This document shows, one piece after another, positions 1 to 11,545 of a stretch of 64,000 bases of DNA. The notes under the pieces were generated by a model that saw nothing but the letters and a program-made list of their open reading frames with translations, ran no database searches and was not told the origin of the DNA. Every line of letters starts with the position of its first letter. The stretch's first letter is position 1. Position numbers and translations under genes: made by a program. This DNA comes from Craterostigma plantagineum. Taxonomy: Eukaryota; Streptophyta; Magnoliopsida; Lamiales; Linderniaceae. The stretch covers positions 186,001 to 250,000 of the forward strand of contig JAPQWV010000730.1 of NCBI GenBank assembly GCA_027422505.1, given 5' to 3'.

Positions 1-1516
1 ACTACTGAAATCATACAACTAAACATTATTAAACAATTCTAACATTGACAACCCTAATTCACCCAAATTTGAGCTTAACGATTTTCTTAACATATAGAAA
101 ACTCTAATAAGATCGAAAATCTCCAAAGCTTGTAAATACCTTAAACAATCAAAATTAATTTTAACCTCAAGGTATACAAATCTCGAAAGTCTTAAATAAT
201 TTCATCATATCATGTACCGAAAACTTTTCCTAACATGTATGTAGTTAATTCCATAAACTTAGAATTTAACTTAGACATATAAAATTCACATCGAATTTTC
301 ACATAATCACATAATTCATAGCACGTTCACATAAAATGATCAAAACATTAAACCACAAAACTTCACATAATTAATTCGAAGTGCAGATTAAAATCACGTA
401 CACCATCTAATCATATAAATACTTACATAATCATGAACTGAACTACATATCATGTACTCTAATCATGATAGTTTCGAAACCCTTTATGCTTAACATATGA
501 TCACATAGAGACATATACCCTGGAATCATATTAAGCATGCACAAAAGTTTCCACATACCTTATATCGAAAACTAGAATTTTTCGACTTGTTTTAATCGTA
601 ATGTCGTTTGAAGATATCTCTCCTCTTTTAACTTCGTTGATGCTTAGAGTGTGGGTTTTCACGTTAATGATCATATATGATATATATCACTATGTTAGGC
701 CATGTGAGAAAAATAAGCAAGTGGAGTAGGTAATCATCCTTTCCCTTTTTATTAAACAAATTTCGTCCCCTATGAAGTATTTTATTAATTTCTTGTGTCC
801 ATCTGGATTCATCCTTTAGTTATTATTCCTAATATAATTGTATTTATATGTATATCAATATCTTGTAAGTAAAGACAAACAAGTAACGTGTAGGTTAGGT
901 GATCCTTTTCCCTTTTGTTTAAGGACATCTCCTTCTTATTTCAGTTCGTATGTTGTTATGACATGTTTGATATGTGGACATATACTTATATATAAATTAT
1001 TGGGCAATGATGTGAGAGGTGACAATTAAGGACAAACGAGAAACGACTAACATGGCTTTGTTTCTTTCTTAATTGTCTCTCTCACGTCTTGTTTGCTCAT
1101 GTCATGATTCCACTCAATTATGTATTAGATATATATATTAAAGTGGTGGCCAAGCTTTTGTTAAGTAAAGTTTGTCTCTTTGATAAAGTTTAACAACTAC
1201 ACCATACATGTTACGTGCGATAACACTAAATTGATAAAGTCCTTTACCTATTATGTTCCTTAAGCTATGCATTAACCCTTAGCTTAATATTATTTTAAAT
1301 TTTAAACTCCTCCTAATGAATTTCAAAATCCACCTCAGCTAATATTTCGAATTTCTTCTCCCTCAGTTTCGAAATTCATTCCTCAGTCCCAAATATTTCT
1401 AACATGTTAGATATCGCTGAAGCATATACACATATAACCACTTTCGCAATCACCCATGTACATAATATACACGCAAATTTATTGACAGATTCTACTCGCA
1501 AAACTCGGGTATTACA
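1..1516 (-). repeat. 3' LTR of the Ty3 element (partial)
   Basis: Near-identical to 4497-6024. On the minus strand it starts TGTAATACCC at 1516, directly after the polypurine tract. It runs off the left end of the window, so about half of the expected 2.95 kb is visible. No host gene is seen here. Confidence 0.85.
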
Positions 1517-1530
1517 GTCTCCCCCCTTAA
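1517..1530 (-). other. Polypurine tract of the Ty3 element
   Basis: On the minus strand the bases before the 3' LTR read TTAAGGGGGGAGAC, the classic purine-rich primer for plus-strand DNA synthesis. Its position directly next to the TGTAATACC terminus fixes the orientation of the element. Confidence 0.8.
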
Positions 1531-1761
1531 AGAATTTCGCCCCCGAAATTAGACCGATTGGCATAATTCGGGCAACTATTTCTCCTAAAATCTATAATTC
1601 CACTACGCTTCCGTTGCGCTACTCTGGCAGTTCGTATATTTTATTTTATTTATTTGTTTATTTATTATTTACCTTTTTTGTTATCCTTAGGCTTTCCAAA
1701 TCTCTAGTAAGATATCCGTATGTGCGACCCAAATATTAATTGGCACAAAAATGAGTATGCT

Positions 1762-2907
1762 TTAATTGTTTAACATACCCGTCATCCCTGGTGGGTTCAA
1801 TTCTTCCTCCTCGTTTGTTAAAGTAAACACACGTGCCGCTACGAGTGGAGGCTGTACTGGCACTTGGGTTTGATTTCCGGAACGATCTTTCGGACAATTT
1901 CTCGCAAGATGTCCTAGTTTGCCACACTTAAAACATTGGGGGTTAAATTTTGGTCTTGCCGAAACAAACGCCTGCATGGTATCGTCTGCATTTCTGGCAC
2001 TGAGGATTGACATTTGGAGATCGAATTGGGAAATTAGTCCCTTCTTGGTTTGGCCTCGGTAGCCAGTTTTGCTGCCCTTGGCGGTTGTTCTAATTGTTGT
2101 TGGGCCCCTTATCAAAATTCTAGCACTTCTTATTAGCCTCCCGTTCTAGCTGGCTCTCCGCCTTTCTCTTTTCCTCCTGGGCCCTTGATATTTGGGCCTC
2201 TGCCTGCTCCGCGATGAGTGCTCGTTCAGCCACCTGGGCAAATGCCAGTTCTCGTGTTCCCACCATGCTGACATCTCAGTAGATCTCAGGTTTAAGACCT
2301 AATTGAAAGCGCTCCACCTTTAATGCATTCGTCGCCACCATGTGCGGCGCAAAGCGCGACAGCTCCTCAAACTTGCGAATATATTCCGCGATAGTTTGCT
2401 CACCTTGCTTCAGGTTTATGAACTCGTTCATTTTTCGAGTCCGGTCATGGGTGGTGAAGTATTTCCCACGGAATAATTCTCGGAATCTCTCCCACGGCAT
2501 AGTCGTTGGGTCCTCCAAGACTTTGATGGTGTCCCACCAAAACCTTGCGTTCCCCCGGAGCATAGAAACGGCACGCAACACCTGTTCATTCTCCAGAACC
2601 CGACCATACAAGAACAAATCCACTATGGCACGCAACCAGTCGTCGGCCAAGGTAGGATCGATGGCATCCTCAAAGGTTGGATGGTTCAATTTACGGAACC
2701 GTTCCCCTATTATTTCTACACGTTCGGGTGGCGGGGTAGGATGTTGCTCATATGAGCTACGGTGATTATCAACTCATTGATCTGCTCCGACTGACGTTGA
2801 ATCAGTTCAGTAAGGCGCAAGATCGTGGAGTCTCGTTCAGTTGTGGGTGACTCAGATGCAACCCCACGACTCGACTCTCCATTGTTTTCTCTACGTCCCC
2901 TCATCAT
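1762..2907 (-). pseudogene. Ty3/gypsy gag, broken into three frames
   Basis: Three minus-strand segments follow in order. 2907-2716 is an N-terminal, Ser/Glu-rich stretch. 2689-2276 is a retrotransposon gag capsid domain with ANARFWWDT-like and PWERFRELFRGKYF-type motifs. 2115-1762 carries one CCHC zinc knuckle, CFKCGKLGHLARNC. The capsid domain forms the virus-like particle core and the knuckle binds RNA. Frame changes and stops separate the segments (for example near 2700 and 2276-2120), so no full protein can be made. The usual pol follows the knuckle in relatives but here only ~230 bases remain before the polypurine tract, so a large deletion removed it. Confidence 0.85.
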
Positions 2908-3055
2908 TTTAGCCTACTAACCACAATAATTCACGGAATCAAATATATTACTACTATTATTTAATCAAGCCACAACTTTAAAACTTACAGGTAAGGCCGA
3001 TCCTCCAGGCTTTTGAGCGGCAGTACATGGACAAACTACAGAACCTCTAACCTAA

Positions 3056-3067
3056 GCTCTGATACCA
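3056..3067 (-). other. Primer binding site, initiator-Met tRNA type
   Basis: The minus strand reads TGGTATCAGAGC, the standard plant primer site complementary to the 3' end of initiator tRNA-Met. It lies two bases inside the 5' LTR end at 3070, as in many chromoviruses. Confidence 0.85.
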
Positions 3068-3069
3068 AC

Positions 3070-5613
3070 TCTAACGACCCTCATTTTCTAATAAATATTT
3101 TGGCAGATTTTCGCAACGTAAGTCGCGGAAGACCCGTCTAATTAAAACTTTTTCTAAAATAAAATATATTAAATTAAATATCGTCTACATAGCATATTTA
3201 CACAAGTCATAGCATTAAAATATCAAAATATTAAAAATCCTAACATCGCTCCACATGTCACATCCATGTACCGCCCTGCCTTCAAAAGTCGCTGGAGTCA
3301 CCGCCAACGGCCCGCCTCAGCCGCGATGCGAGCGTCGGACTCGTATGTACCTACAACACGTAAACTGAGCTCCTTGCCCAGTAGATGAAACATGCATGTA
3401 TGCAACGTGCGCTCAAACCCATCCCCAAAACACCTCAGAAATGCACGCTCAACTCGTCTCTACTCATCTCAACACTAACACGTCTCAACACCCCACACTA
3501 CTCGACACTAAGTACATTTCTAATATCCCACTCAGGTCTCGTTAGAATAGGTTCCCACTCAGGTCACGTTACAATGGAATATCCTATTCATGTCTCGTTA
3601 GAGTGGGTGGCTATTCAGGTCTCGTTAGAGTCGCATATCCCGCTTAGGTCTCGTTAGAGCAGGTAAGCTACTCAGGTCTCGTTAGAGTTGCCTTATACTC
3701 GAAATGTCCTCTAATGTCTCAAAACAACGCGTCACTCAACCCCTCGTACGCTTGGGCAGCCAGCTCAGGTCACTTTAGAGTTAGCACACACCCGAGTTTC
3801 CCCGCGCATCAACCCTCACAGGTGACTCGCTCCTTCTACCCCGCTCACCGATACACCAAACTATTGTAATAGTAGTCAACACTCAAACTGATTTAATATG
3901 CAAGTGTAGTGCAAATGACATGTATATAAGACATGCAAAATATTTAACACATGTATAGCACGTGAATTTCACAAAATCATATATCACATAATATTCACAT
4001 AATGTTTACGTGCCATAGGTGAGTTTCACCTACCTGTTGTTCGTAAAAATAGTAGTCAATCAATCTCGATAAATCTCTAGGGTTTTAGATCTCTGAACAT
4101 AAAAGTGTTATCACATCAGTATAATTGCCAAGTCTAGTAAATCTAAAACCTATACAAGCCGAAACATTACTTTAAGCACCTAAAGTGTTCCATATATTCA
4201 GACATACAATCATCGAATTTATCATGTAATTAACGAAACAACATCCTATCACACACCGAAACCCTTTACACACATACACATGAATATGATTCCAACATTT
4301 ATACTTTAACACCTATGTCTTATATATATAGATCACGAAAATATCACATAATACACCGAAAGCATAATAATTCATCAAGCAAGTCACGTTATACATAAAA
4401 ATATATTATTCTATCAAACAAAACGTTTATAGCTAAATCCCCAAAACTTTAGGTACTAACCGAAATCATTTGTGAGCTATCTAATACTTCTATCAACTAC
4501 TGAAATCATACAACTAAACATTATTAAACAATTCTAACATTGACAACCCTAATTCACCCAAATGTGAGCTTAACGATTTTCTTAACATATAGAAAACTCT
4601 AATAAGATCGAAAATCTCCAAAGCTTGTAAATACCTTAAACACTCAAAATTAATTTTAACCTCAAGGTATAAAATCTCGAAAGTCATAAATAATTTCATC
4701 ATATCATGTACCGAAAACTTTTCCTAACATGTATGTAGTTAATTCCATAAACTTAAGAATTTAACTTAAACATATAAAATTCACATCGAATTTTCACATA
4801 ATCACATATAATTCATAGCACGTTCACATAAAATGATCAAAACATTAAACCACAAAACTTCACATAATTAATTCGAAGTACAGATTAAAATCACGTACAC
4901 CATCTAATCATATAAATACTTACATAATCATGAACTAAACTACATATCATGTACTCTAATCATGATAGTTTCGAAACCCTTTATGCTTAACATATAATCA
5001 CATAGAGACATATACCTTGGAATCATTAAGCATATCAAGCACAAAAGTTTCCACATACCTTATATCGAAAACTAGAATTTTTCGACTTGTTTTAATCCTA
5101 ATGTCGTTTGAAGATATCTCTCCTCTTTTAACTTCGTTGATGCTTAGAGTGTGGGTTTTCACGTTAATGATCATATATGATATATATCACTATGTTAGGC
5201 CATGTGAGAAAAATAAGCAAGTGGAGTAGGTAATCATCCTTTCCCTTATTATTAAACAAATTTCATCCCCTATGAAGTATTTTATCAACTTCATGTGTCC
5301 ATCTTGATCCATCTTTTAGTTATTATTCCTAATATAATTGTATTTATATGTATATCAATATCTTGTAAGTAAAAACAAACAAGTAATGTGTAGGTTAGGT
5401 GATCCTTTTCTCTTTTATTTAAGGACATCTCCTTATTTCAGTTCATATGTTATGACATGATTCATTGATATGTGGACATATACTTATATATAAATTATTG
5501 GGCAATGATGTGAGAGGTGACAATTAAGGACAAACGATTAACATGGCTTTGTTGCTTTCTTAATTGTCTCTCTCACGTTGTGTTTGCTCATGTCATGATT
5601 CCACTCAATTATG

Positions 5614-5653
<40 letters not shown>

Positions 5654-6024
5654 GTGTTGGCTAAGCTTTTGATAAGTAAAGTTTGTCTCTCTTAAAGTTT
5701 AACAACTACACCATCCATGTTACGTGTGATAACACTAAATTGATAAAGTCCTTTACCTATTATGTTCCTTAAGCCATGCATTAACCCTTAGCTTAATATT
5801 ATTTTAATATTTAAACTCCTCCTAATGAATTTCAAAATCCACCTCACCTAATATTTCGAATTTCTTCTCCCTCAGTTTCGAAATTCATTCCTCAGTCGCA
5901 AATATTTTAACAAGTTAGATATCGCTGAAGCATATACACATATAACCACGTTCGCAATCACCCATGTACATAATATACACGCAAATATATTGACAGATTG
6001 TACTCGCAAAACTCGGGTATTACT
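3070..6024 (-). repeat. 5' LTR of the Ty3 element, about 2.95 kb
   Basis: Runs from the primer site to TGTAATACCC (minus strand) at 6023-6024. The terminal base next to 6023 is T where the other copy has A, and the inner end reads TTAGA where TTACA is usual, so both LTR tips carry a substitution. It holds an AT run at 5611-5650 and a block of ~34-bp repeats at 3530-3700. The longest open stretches have no recognisable coding content. Confidence 0.8.
3530..3700. repeat. Tandem ~34-bp repeats inside the LTR
   Basis: The phrase CAGGTCTCGTTAGAGT recurs about every 30-36 bases (near 3533, 3565, 3592, 3618, 3645 and 3674) with small changes. Such short repeats in the U3/R part of plant LTRs often lie in the promoter region; function here is inferred only. 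Confidence 0.7.
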
Positions 6025-6293
6025 GGCGGCTTAATGATCGGTGGGCTATTAATCGGCCTAGGCGGAATATTAGGCGGTCTCAACTTTTTTTCTGAAAAAA
6101 TTAAAAAACAATTTTGTTCGGGAAATTTTTTCTAAATACAAGAAAAACAAATTATGATTGACATTATTTATGTAAATTGATAAATTCGATATATATTTAC
6201 CGTGGTATATTAGCATATAAATAAAAATAATAAAAACTCAGTACACCGACCGACGATTGCGCCAGCCTAACGCTAGCGTATTTTAAAACACTG
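6025..6293. mobile_element. DNA-transposon/MITE fragment broken by the Ty3 insertion
   Basis: The stretch has GGCCTAGGCGG and GCCTAACGC words and ends TTTTAAAACACTG. Read on the minus strand this is CAGTGTTTTAAAATACG, a terminus pattern recurrent in plant MITEs. Only one end is visible; the other would lie left of the window if the Ty3 element inserted inside it. From 6294 to 6576 is the presumed promoter and 5' UTR of the next gene, with nothing else recognised. Confidence 0.4.
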
Positions 6294-6576
6294 CCAGCCA
6301 TAAAAGTTGAGTTGTTATATGTTAAGAATCTTACGTAAGATTAAAAAAGCAGCTAAAATTTTAAATTTTACATATTTGGCTGGTCTTGTATAGTAATTGT
6401 AGACTGAAATTATGCAAACTAGTGGGGCAAATCTTGAAGTATAGAAATAATAAGGTCTAAAAGGTAGTTTTTAATATTTCGACGTTACATAAAACGTCAA
6501 CGGGCTTGGAAGTTGGAACTTGGAAGAAGAGCGCAGAACTTGCAAGGTCCCCAAGAAATTTCCCAGAAGAAAAAAA

Positions 6577-8809
6577 ATGGAAATTTTGCCATGTTCCCCG
6601 ACAATTAATCTGCGTTTTCGGAAGCGAAGCATTCTCCGCCGAGTTTCTACAAAGTCCAGTGTGATCCGCGCTGTAATTTCTTCAGAACATTCGAATAACG
6701 GTCAAATGTTCATACTCGGAATGGGTTACGTTGGGCAATTCTTCGCCGCCGATTTGAAGTCCAGGGGATGGTAATACAAGATAGTAATTTTCTTTCCGTA
6801 TTCCAATTTATCGTTATTTAAGTCGCCCTATGCGAACAAAGACACGATTTTTATTTTCTTTCACGGGTTTAGGGCAGTGAGTGGAACTTGTACGAGCGTT
6901 GAGAAGAAGAAAAAGCTTGAAGAATTAGGGTTCCAAGCTCATGTCTTTGATGCAAGTGAGCCACAGTGAGTCAGTCACTCACTGTTAGTGAGCTTCTCCT
7001 ATTCCTTCCGTGCTTATGTCGATTACTTCAGTCCCTTTTCCTGTTAGAATCTGAATACAGCATTACCATCTTAGATAATCAACAATTTGAAACGATTGAA
7101 ATCGATCACAATGCAAACAATAAGTCATTTAAATCTTACGGGTCCGTCGTTATGTTTTTTCATTTTCTTGATCAGACGATTGCACATTCCCATTTTGATT
7201 TATCCAATGCCTATTTACAGAGTTGAGATACTCGAAATTATGAAAGATAATACTCATCTTATCGTGTCTATACCACCTCTTGCGGGCCTCGGCGACACGG
7301 TAAAAATCCTGCCTTTTAGGCCGTGACACCGATGAATTTTTTGCATAGAAGTAGTCATTTGTTTTTTTTTTTGAGGATCCATTTTTTGCTGATTGGTTTG
7401 TAACATTCTCAGTTGCTGCATTGTAATAAAGGACTAGTCGAAACCGTACTGAAGGACGGGAAATTGCAGTGGCTGGCTTATTTGTCGTCCACTAGTACTT
7501 TATACAAATTTCCTAGCTGATAAGTTGCCCATTTTGTTTCTTACGTTCTTTACTGAGTTAAAAATTCATGCGGATAGGTGTTTATGGAGATCACGGCGGT
7601 GCTTGGGTAGACGAAGAGTAAGTAAAGTATACTTTATTGGTGCCTATGCATTTCTTTCATGCATGTTTCACCGTTGGCTATAACAGTTGCCCATTGAAGC
7701 CGACGAATGACAAAGCTCGGGCGAGGGCACGGGCGGAGGACGATTGGTTGGAATTGGGTCGTAATCTTGGCATTTCGGCTCAAGTTTTTCGTCTAGGAGG
7801 GATCTATGGTCCTGGAAGAAGGTATATGAGACATTTCCATTGATCCGTTTTTGGTCTTCGTTTATCTGTCTGGCTTTGCACGTGACTGATATATGAGCTT
7901 GTGAAATCATATAGTGATGAACGTTGAAACCTGACTTGGGATCGACCTAGTCTTAACTAGGCTTTTCGTGGGGATTGACAGTTTCAGGAAACAAACTTTT
8001 AAAATTGAAGCAATTTAAGAACGCTAAATTGAAAAAAGAAAAGCAATTTAAGGACACAGTGCGGCGAAGGCCTAATTTTTGTCGGAACTTCGACAAGTGA
8101 TTCACATATGGCCAATAATTTGGTGATAATCCCATGTGGCAGTTTCAGGACACACAACTAAAGGGTTATAATATAAGGACACTAAACTTAAGAATGTAGC
8201 ATTTTACTGACATAGTTAGATTTTTCGATGCAGTCTCTTTATAGTGCTTCACTTTTGTAAGTTACTGTTCAATTCCATAAGTTTGGTGCCCTGAAAGTTT
8301 CGCACCTACTTATTGGACGAAGTTAAGGCCAACGACTTATCCGATTTATATATTCTCGGTGCAGTGCTATCGACACCATACTCAAGAAGGAGCCTCTCTC
8401 AGAACTTCAGAGGAAAAGAATATCGAGAGGCTACACTTCTCGCGTCCATGTGGCCGACATCTGCCAAGCGCTTTCTTCGAGTATCTCTAAGCCTTCGCCG
8501 TCGTCGTCCTATGGTAGAATATATAACGTGGTGGACGACGATCCCGCCCCGCGCGCCGAGGTGTTCGATTTTGCTCGGGAATTGGTCGAGGAGAAATTCC
8601 CGGAATTTAGAAACTTGAGGAGGGAAGAATCATCGCGCCGTGAGATGGTGAAGGGCTCGTCAGGCGAAAAAAGGGTCTTGAACGCTCGCCTGAAGGAAGA
8701 GCTCGGCGTCGAGCTGATCCATCCTTCTTACAGGTCAGGCTTGCGCCGCATAATAGTCGAGGACACGGGCAGCAATCTTCTGGTAAGAGATTCATCAGCT
8801 GGTTACTAG
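6577..8809 (+). CDS. NAD(P)-binding Rossmann-fold protein (atypical SDR, YeeZ-like), 7 exons
   Basis: Exons 6577-6770, 6873-6965, 7221-7299, 7413-7494, 7578-7617, 7687-7821 and 8365-8809 join in frame through GT-AG introns to 355 codons plus TAG, with no stop. I chose the ATG at 6577 because residues 1-~40 are Ser/Arg-rich like a chloroplast transit peptide. A Rossmann dinucleotide motif MFILGMGYVGQFFA follows (~residue 43). Later landmarks are YLSSTSVYGDHGGAW (strand plus SDR-like Tyr), FRLGGIYGPGR and RVHVADICQAL, all typical of the epimerase-like COG0451/YeeZ group found in plants (an Arabidopsis relative is At1g19690, from memory). It should bind NAD(P)(H) in plastids; no substrate is known. 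The last exon also has a donor-like site after 8781 (CTG|GTAAGA), so an alternative C-terminus is possible. It is a single gene between transposons and appears functional. Confidence 0.85.
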
Positions 8810-9242
8810 TGTACTAGAAGTCTATATAAAAAGGCTAAATATCCCAAAGAAATAATGAGATAATTTAGAAAGATGAAAAACAAAAAGAATTATTCACTTT
8901 CATTTAACGAAAGAAGATGCATACCTCCAAAAGGGATATGATCCAAAAGTCTACTAATCATGACATCTTTGGTAGAGATCATAGATTCAAATACATGAAC
9001 TCTAGATGATTATTGTGGTATGTGTGGACTTGGACGAGAGACACTAAGCTAGAAAGTGCATAAATCAGTCCCATTTAATTTTTGTAGTTCTCAATCCCTC
9101 TCTAATTCTCCGTCCCCCATTATATCATATCCGAAAGTTGAAACACGTGAAGGTGAGTTAATGCTCTCTGAAAGGTCGGAATCATCGACCAACACTACGC
9201 CTACGACCAGCTCTTCGTTCTCGTTCTCGTATTACTCATCAG
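8810..9242. other. Intergenic: 3' flank of the SDR gene
   Basis: AT-rich sequence between two genes that converge here (plus-strand SDR gene, minus-strand NLR pseudogene). No motif, repeat or RNA gene is recognised. It must include the 3' UTR and polyadenylation region of the SDR-like gene. Confidence 0.5.
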
Positions 9243-9590
9243 CGGTTTTTTAGCAGAATGAATAACTGAGTCAGTATTTGGAGGCTGGGAAAATGGTTGT
9301 TGTTTCCTGTGAGACCGGAGGTTATCACATTGATGAAGATGCAATTTCGTTAACTTGACATATTCTACCTCGCCAAGATTCCATTCATGGCCACAATAGT
9401 CACTCAGACAAAGGTATTCGAGTAGTGGCAATGAACTTATCGTAGTCATTACATCGTCCCAATAAGTCCGTTGATGTCCAGCTTCCTAAGCGAATTGGGA
9501 AAAATGACTTCTCGAAACCCATAATAAAAATTATAAAGCTCATCAAAGTCGTTATCGGATTGTTCTTCACTGTCAGAATAAGATAGTTCA

Positions 9591-11545
9591 TGACACGCTC
9601 GAATACTAGCAGGTATACTAGGTCGTGCAAGTAGTATAAAACGAACATAAATTTGAGTATCGATCCACGAGGATAGCTCGATTAATTCTAAGATATGGTT
9701 CTAACTTGTAGAAATAATTATATACTTTTTTGAATTAAAAACACAAATAAGCAACTATAAACCAATTACGAATATTAATTGACGACAAACGTGATTGAAG
9801 CATGTATTTCAGCACGGATTAATTCTACGCCTTCATGCAATCGACTTTATCTAACCAATACAATTTAAGTCAAGGTAAAATTTTCTAACATACGTGCTAC
9901 CCGCTCTCGCGTGTATAGCAACCATATGCCAGAGTGAACCAATCAACTATATATCCCTATATGACTGTAGTTACTCCGCACACATTTGGTTTTATGAATT
10001 TTTCCGAGCTTAGATGCTTTCGGCGGCTAAGGTGGAAACCACACGACGAAATCGATTACATCTCTGGTCGGTTTTACGTCGTGGTGTTCAACACTTTAAT
10101 TCTAACAGGCCTAATCACCTCTCGGTCTCATAAACCAATCAATAAAACAAGCATGTGGCGATCAATCATACGCATGCATTAAGTTCTGCGAAGAACACAT
10201 AACTTAGCACATACAATTAAATAAAGTACGATAATATTAATAAGAGTTAATAATCCGGCCTAATAAGGCGTTACCACAAAACGACTTACGCTAATATATT
10301 AATTAGCGGAAGCAACAACGGTTCAAACAGAGACATAGTTAAAACAGTAAAATGAAAGATAGAATAATTACGCCCCTCAAAGTACTTTCGTCGAACGGGT
10401 GGTGAGCGACTTCTCATAGCTAGACGTCGAAGATTTTCAGTTGCCAACTTCACTTCAGCCCTCACAAAGTTCCTTAGTGGGATGTGTGCTTCGACGTATG
10501 CTCGACAACAACAGCTTAAACTCTCGGCCTCTCTCTGTATGTGCACCTTCGCATCCCTCTCTTTGTAAAATGTCTATAGGCACGAGGAGAAATACGACCG
10601 AACAAACACCCCCAATTTTCTCCAGCTTTTCTTTTTGTTGTTTCGTGCGTTGTTTGTCGTGAATGCTCAACCGTAAAATTTGTCTTCTTTTCTTCCCTTT
10701 TTTCCGCGTGTGTGCTCATAGTTATTTTCCTCTATAATGATGAGCATAGTTCGATTGATCTCTTTCTCCCTCATGTATCTATTCATATATCTCTGTGTGT
10801 TGGGCTGATTTTTTTGGGCTGAAATTTGGCATGGGCCTGAATTATTGGGTTTGTTTTATTGTTTTTCTTGGCTACATGGGCTCACATAGTTGGGCTGATT
10901 TTTGGGCTGAAGTTCGTTCCTGATTTTTTGCCCTTTTAGCTCCGTTACATGTCAAATATGAAAAGTAACTAGGGATGCAAACGAATCGAATCGAGTCGAA
11001 TACCGCAATATTCGATTTCGAATATTTAATCGAATCATAAAACCGATTCTTATTCGAATTCGAATATTTTCTCGAACATTCAAATCGAATATCGAATATT
11101 TGTATTGAAGTCATTTTTTATTTTATTAAAATATATATTGAATTATAATAAGTTATATTTAAAGATATATTGAATTATGATATATTATCTTTGAATGTTT
11201 TATTGATTATCATATATTATTGTATGTGAATATATATTAGTTATACTATGTTTTAAGTTAAATTATTCGAATCAAATAATTCTATTAATTTTCGAATCGA
11301 ATATTGTGATTTTATATTTGTATTCGGATATTTTTCGAATAAAAGAAAATATTCAGATTCGTATTCTAAATATTCGAATTCGAATCTTAAAATTTCGAAT
11401 CAAATCGCGAATCGAACAAAAAAAGTTCGATTCGTTTGCAACCCTAAAAGTAACATACAATAGGATATTTCCGGATATTTAGACATATAGCTATGCAATT
11501 ACGCAATTTTTTTGTGTCTAAAATGTTCGTAATCCTAAGTTATCA
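9591..11545. mobile_element. Solo LTR inserted in the NLR pseudogene
   Basis: Starts TGACACGC and ends AAGTTATCA, flanked on both sides by the 5-bp duplication gttca (9586-9590 and 11546-11550). Without the nested hAT element and its extra duplication it is ~1470 bp, close to the 1490 bp of the solo LTR at 27766-29255. It shares landmarks with that one: GTGCAAGT followed by GAGTATCGA and CACGAGGA near the start, a CTCGCG block, and the ATCA end. No internal retrotransposon sequence is present, so LTR-LTR recombination probably removed it. Short open frames inside have no recognisable product. Confidence 0.8.
10970..11446. mobile_element. Non-autonomous hAT-type element, 477 bp
   Basis: Terminal inverted repeats TAGGGATGCAAACGAATCGA and its inverse (TTCGTTTGCAACCCTA at the right end) bound an AT-rich body full of CGAAT words. 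A perfect 8-bp target duplication, aaagtaac, lies at 10962-10969 and 11447-11454; 8 bp is the hAT signature. There is no transposase. It lies inside the solo LTR and so inserted after it. Confidence 0.9.

Larger units (their letters stand above)
1..6024 (-). mobile_element. Ty3/gypsy LTR retrotransposon, gag only, truncated by window edge
   Basis: Two long direct repeats (1-1516 and the end of 3070-6024) flank a 1.55-kb internal region. Read on the minus strand, each LTR begins TGTAATACCCGAG. The 5' LTR is followed by a tRNA-iMet primer site (3056-3067), a broken gag (1762-2907) and a polypurine tract next to the 3' LTR. Protease, RT, RNase H and integrase are absent, so the element could move only with proteins from a relative. 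The LTR start, the end near GGGTCGTTA and the CCHC gag resemble chromovirus (Tekay/Del-like) elements; that clade is inference. The two LTR copies differ at only a few percent of visible positions, suggesting a fairly young insertion. The left half of the 3' LTR and its target-site duplication lie outside the window. Confidence 0.85.

Noticed and set aside
3385..3657. 90-codon plus-strand frame in the Ty3 LTR
   Set aside because: Runs through the ~34-bp LTR repeats on the strand opposite to the element; no motif.
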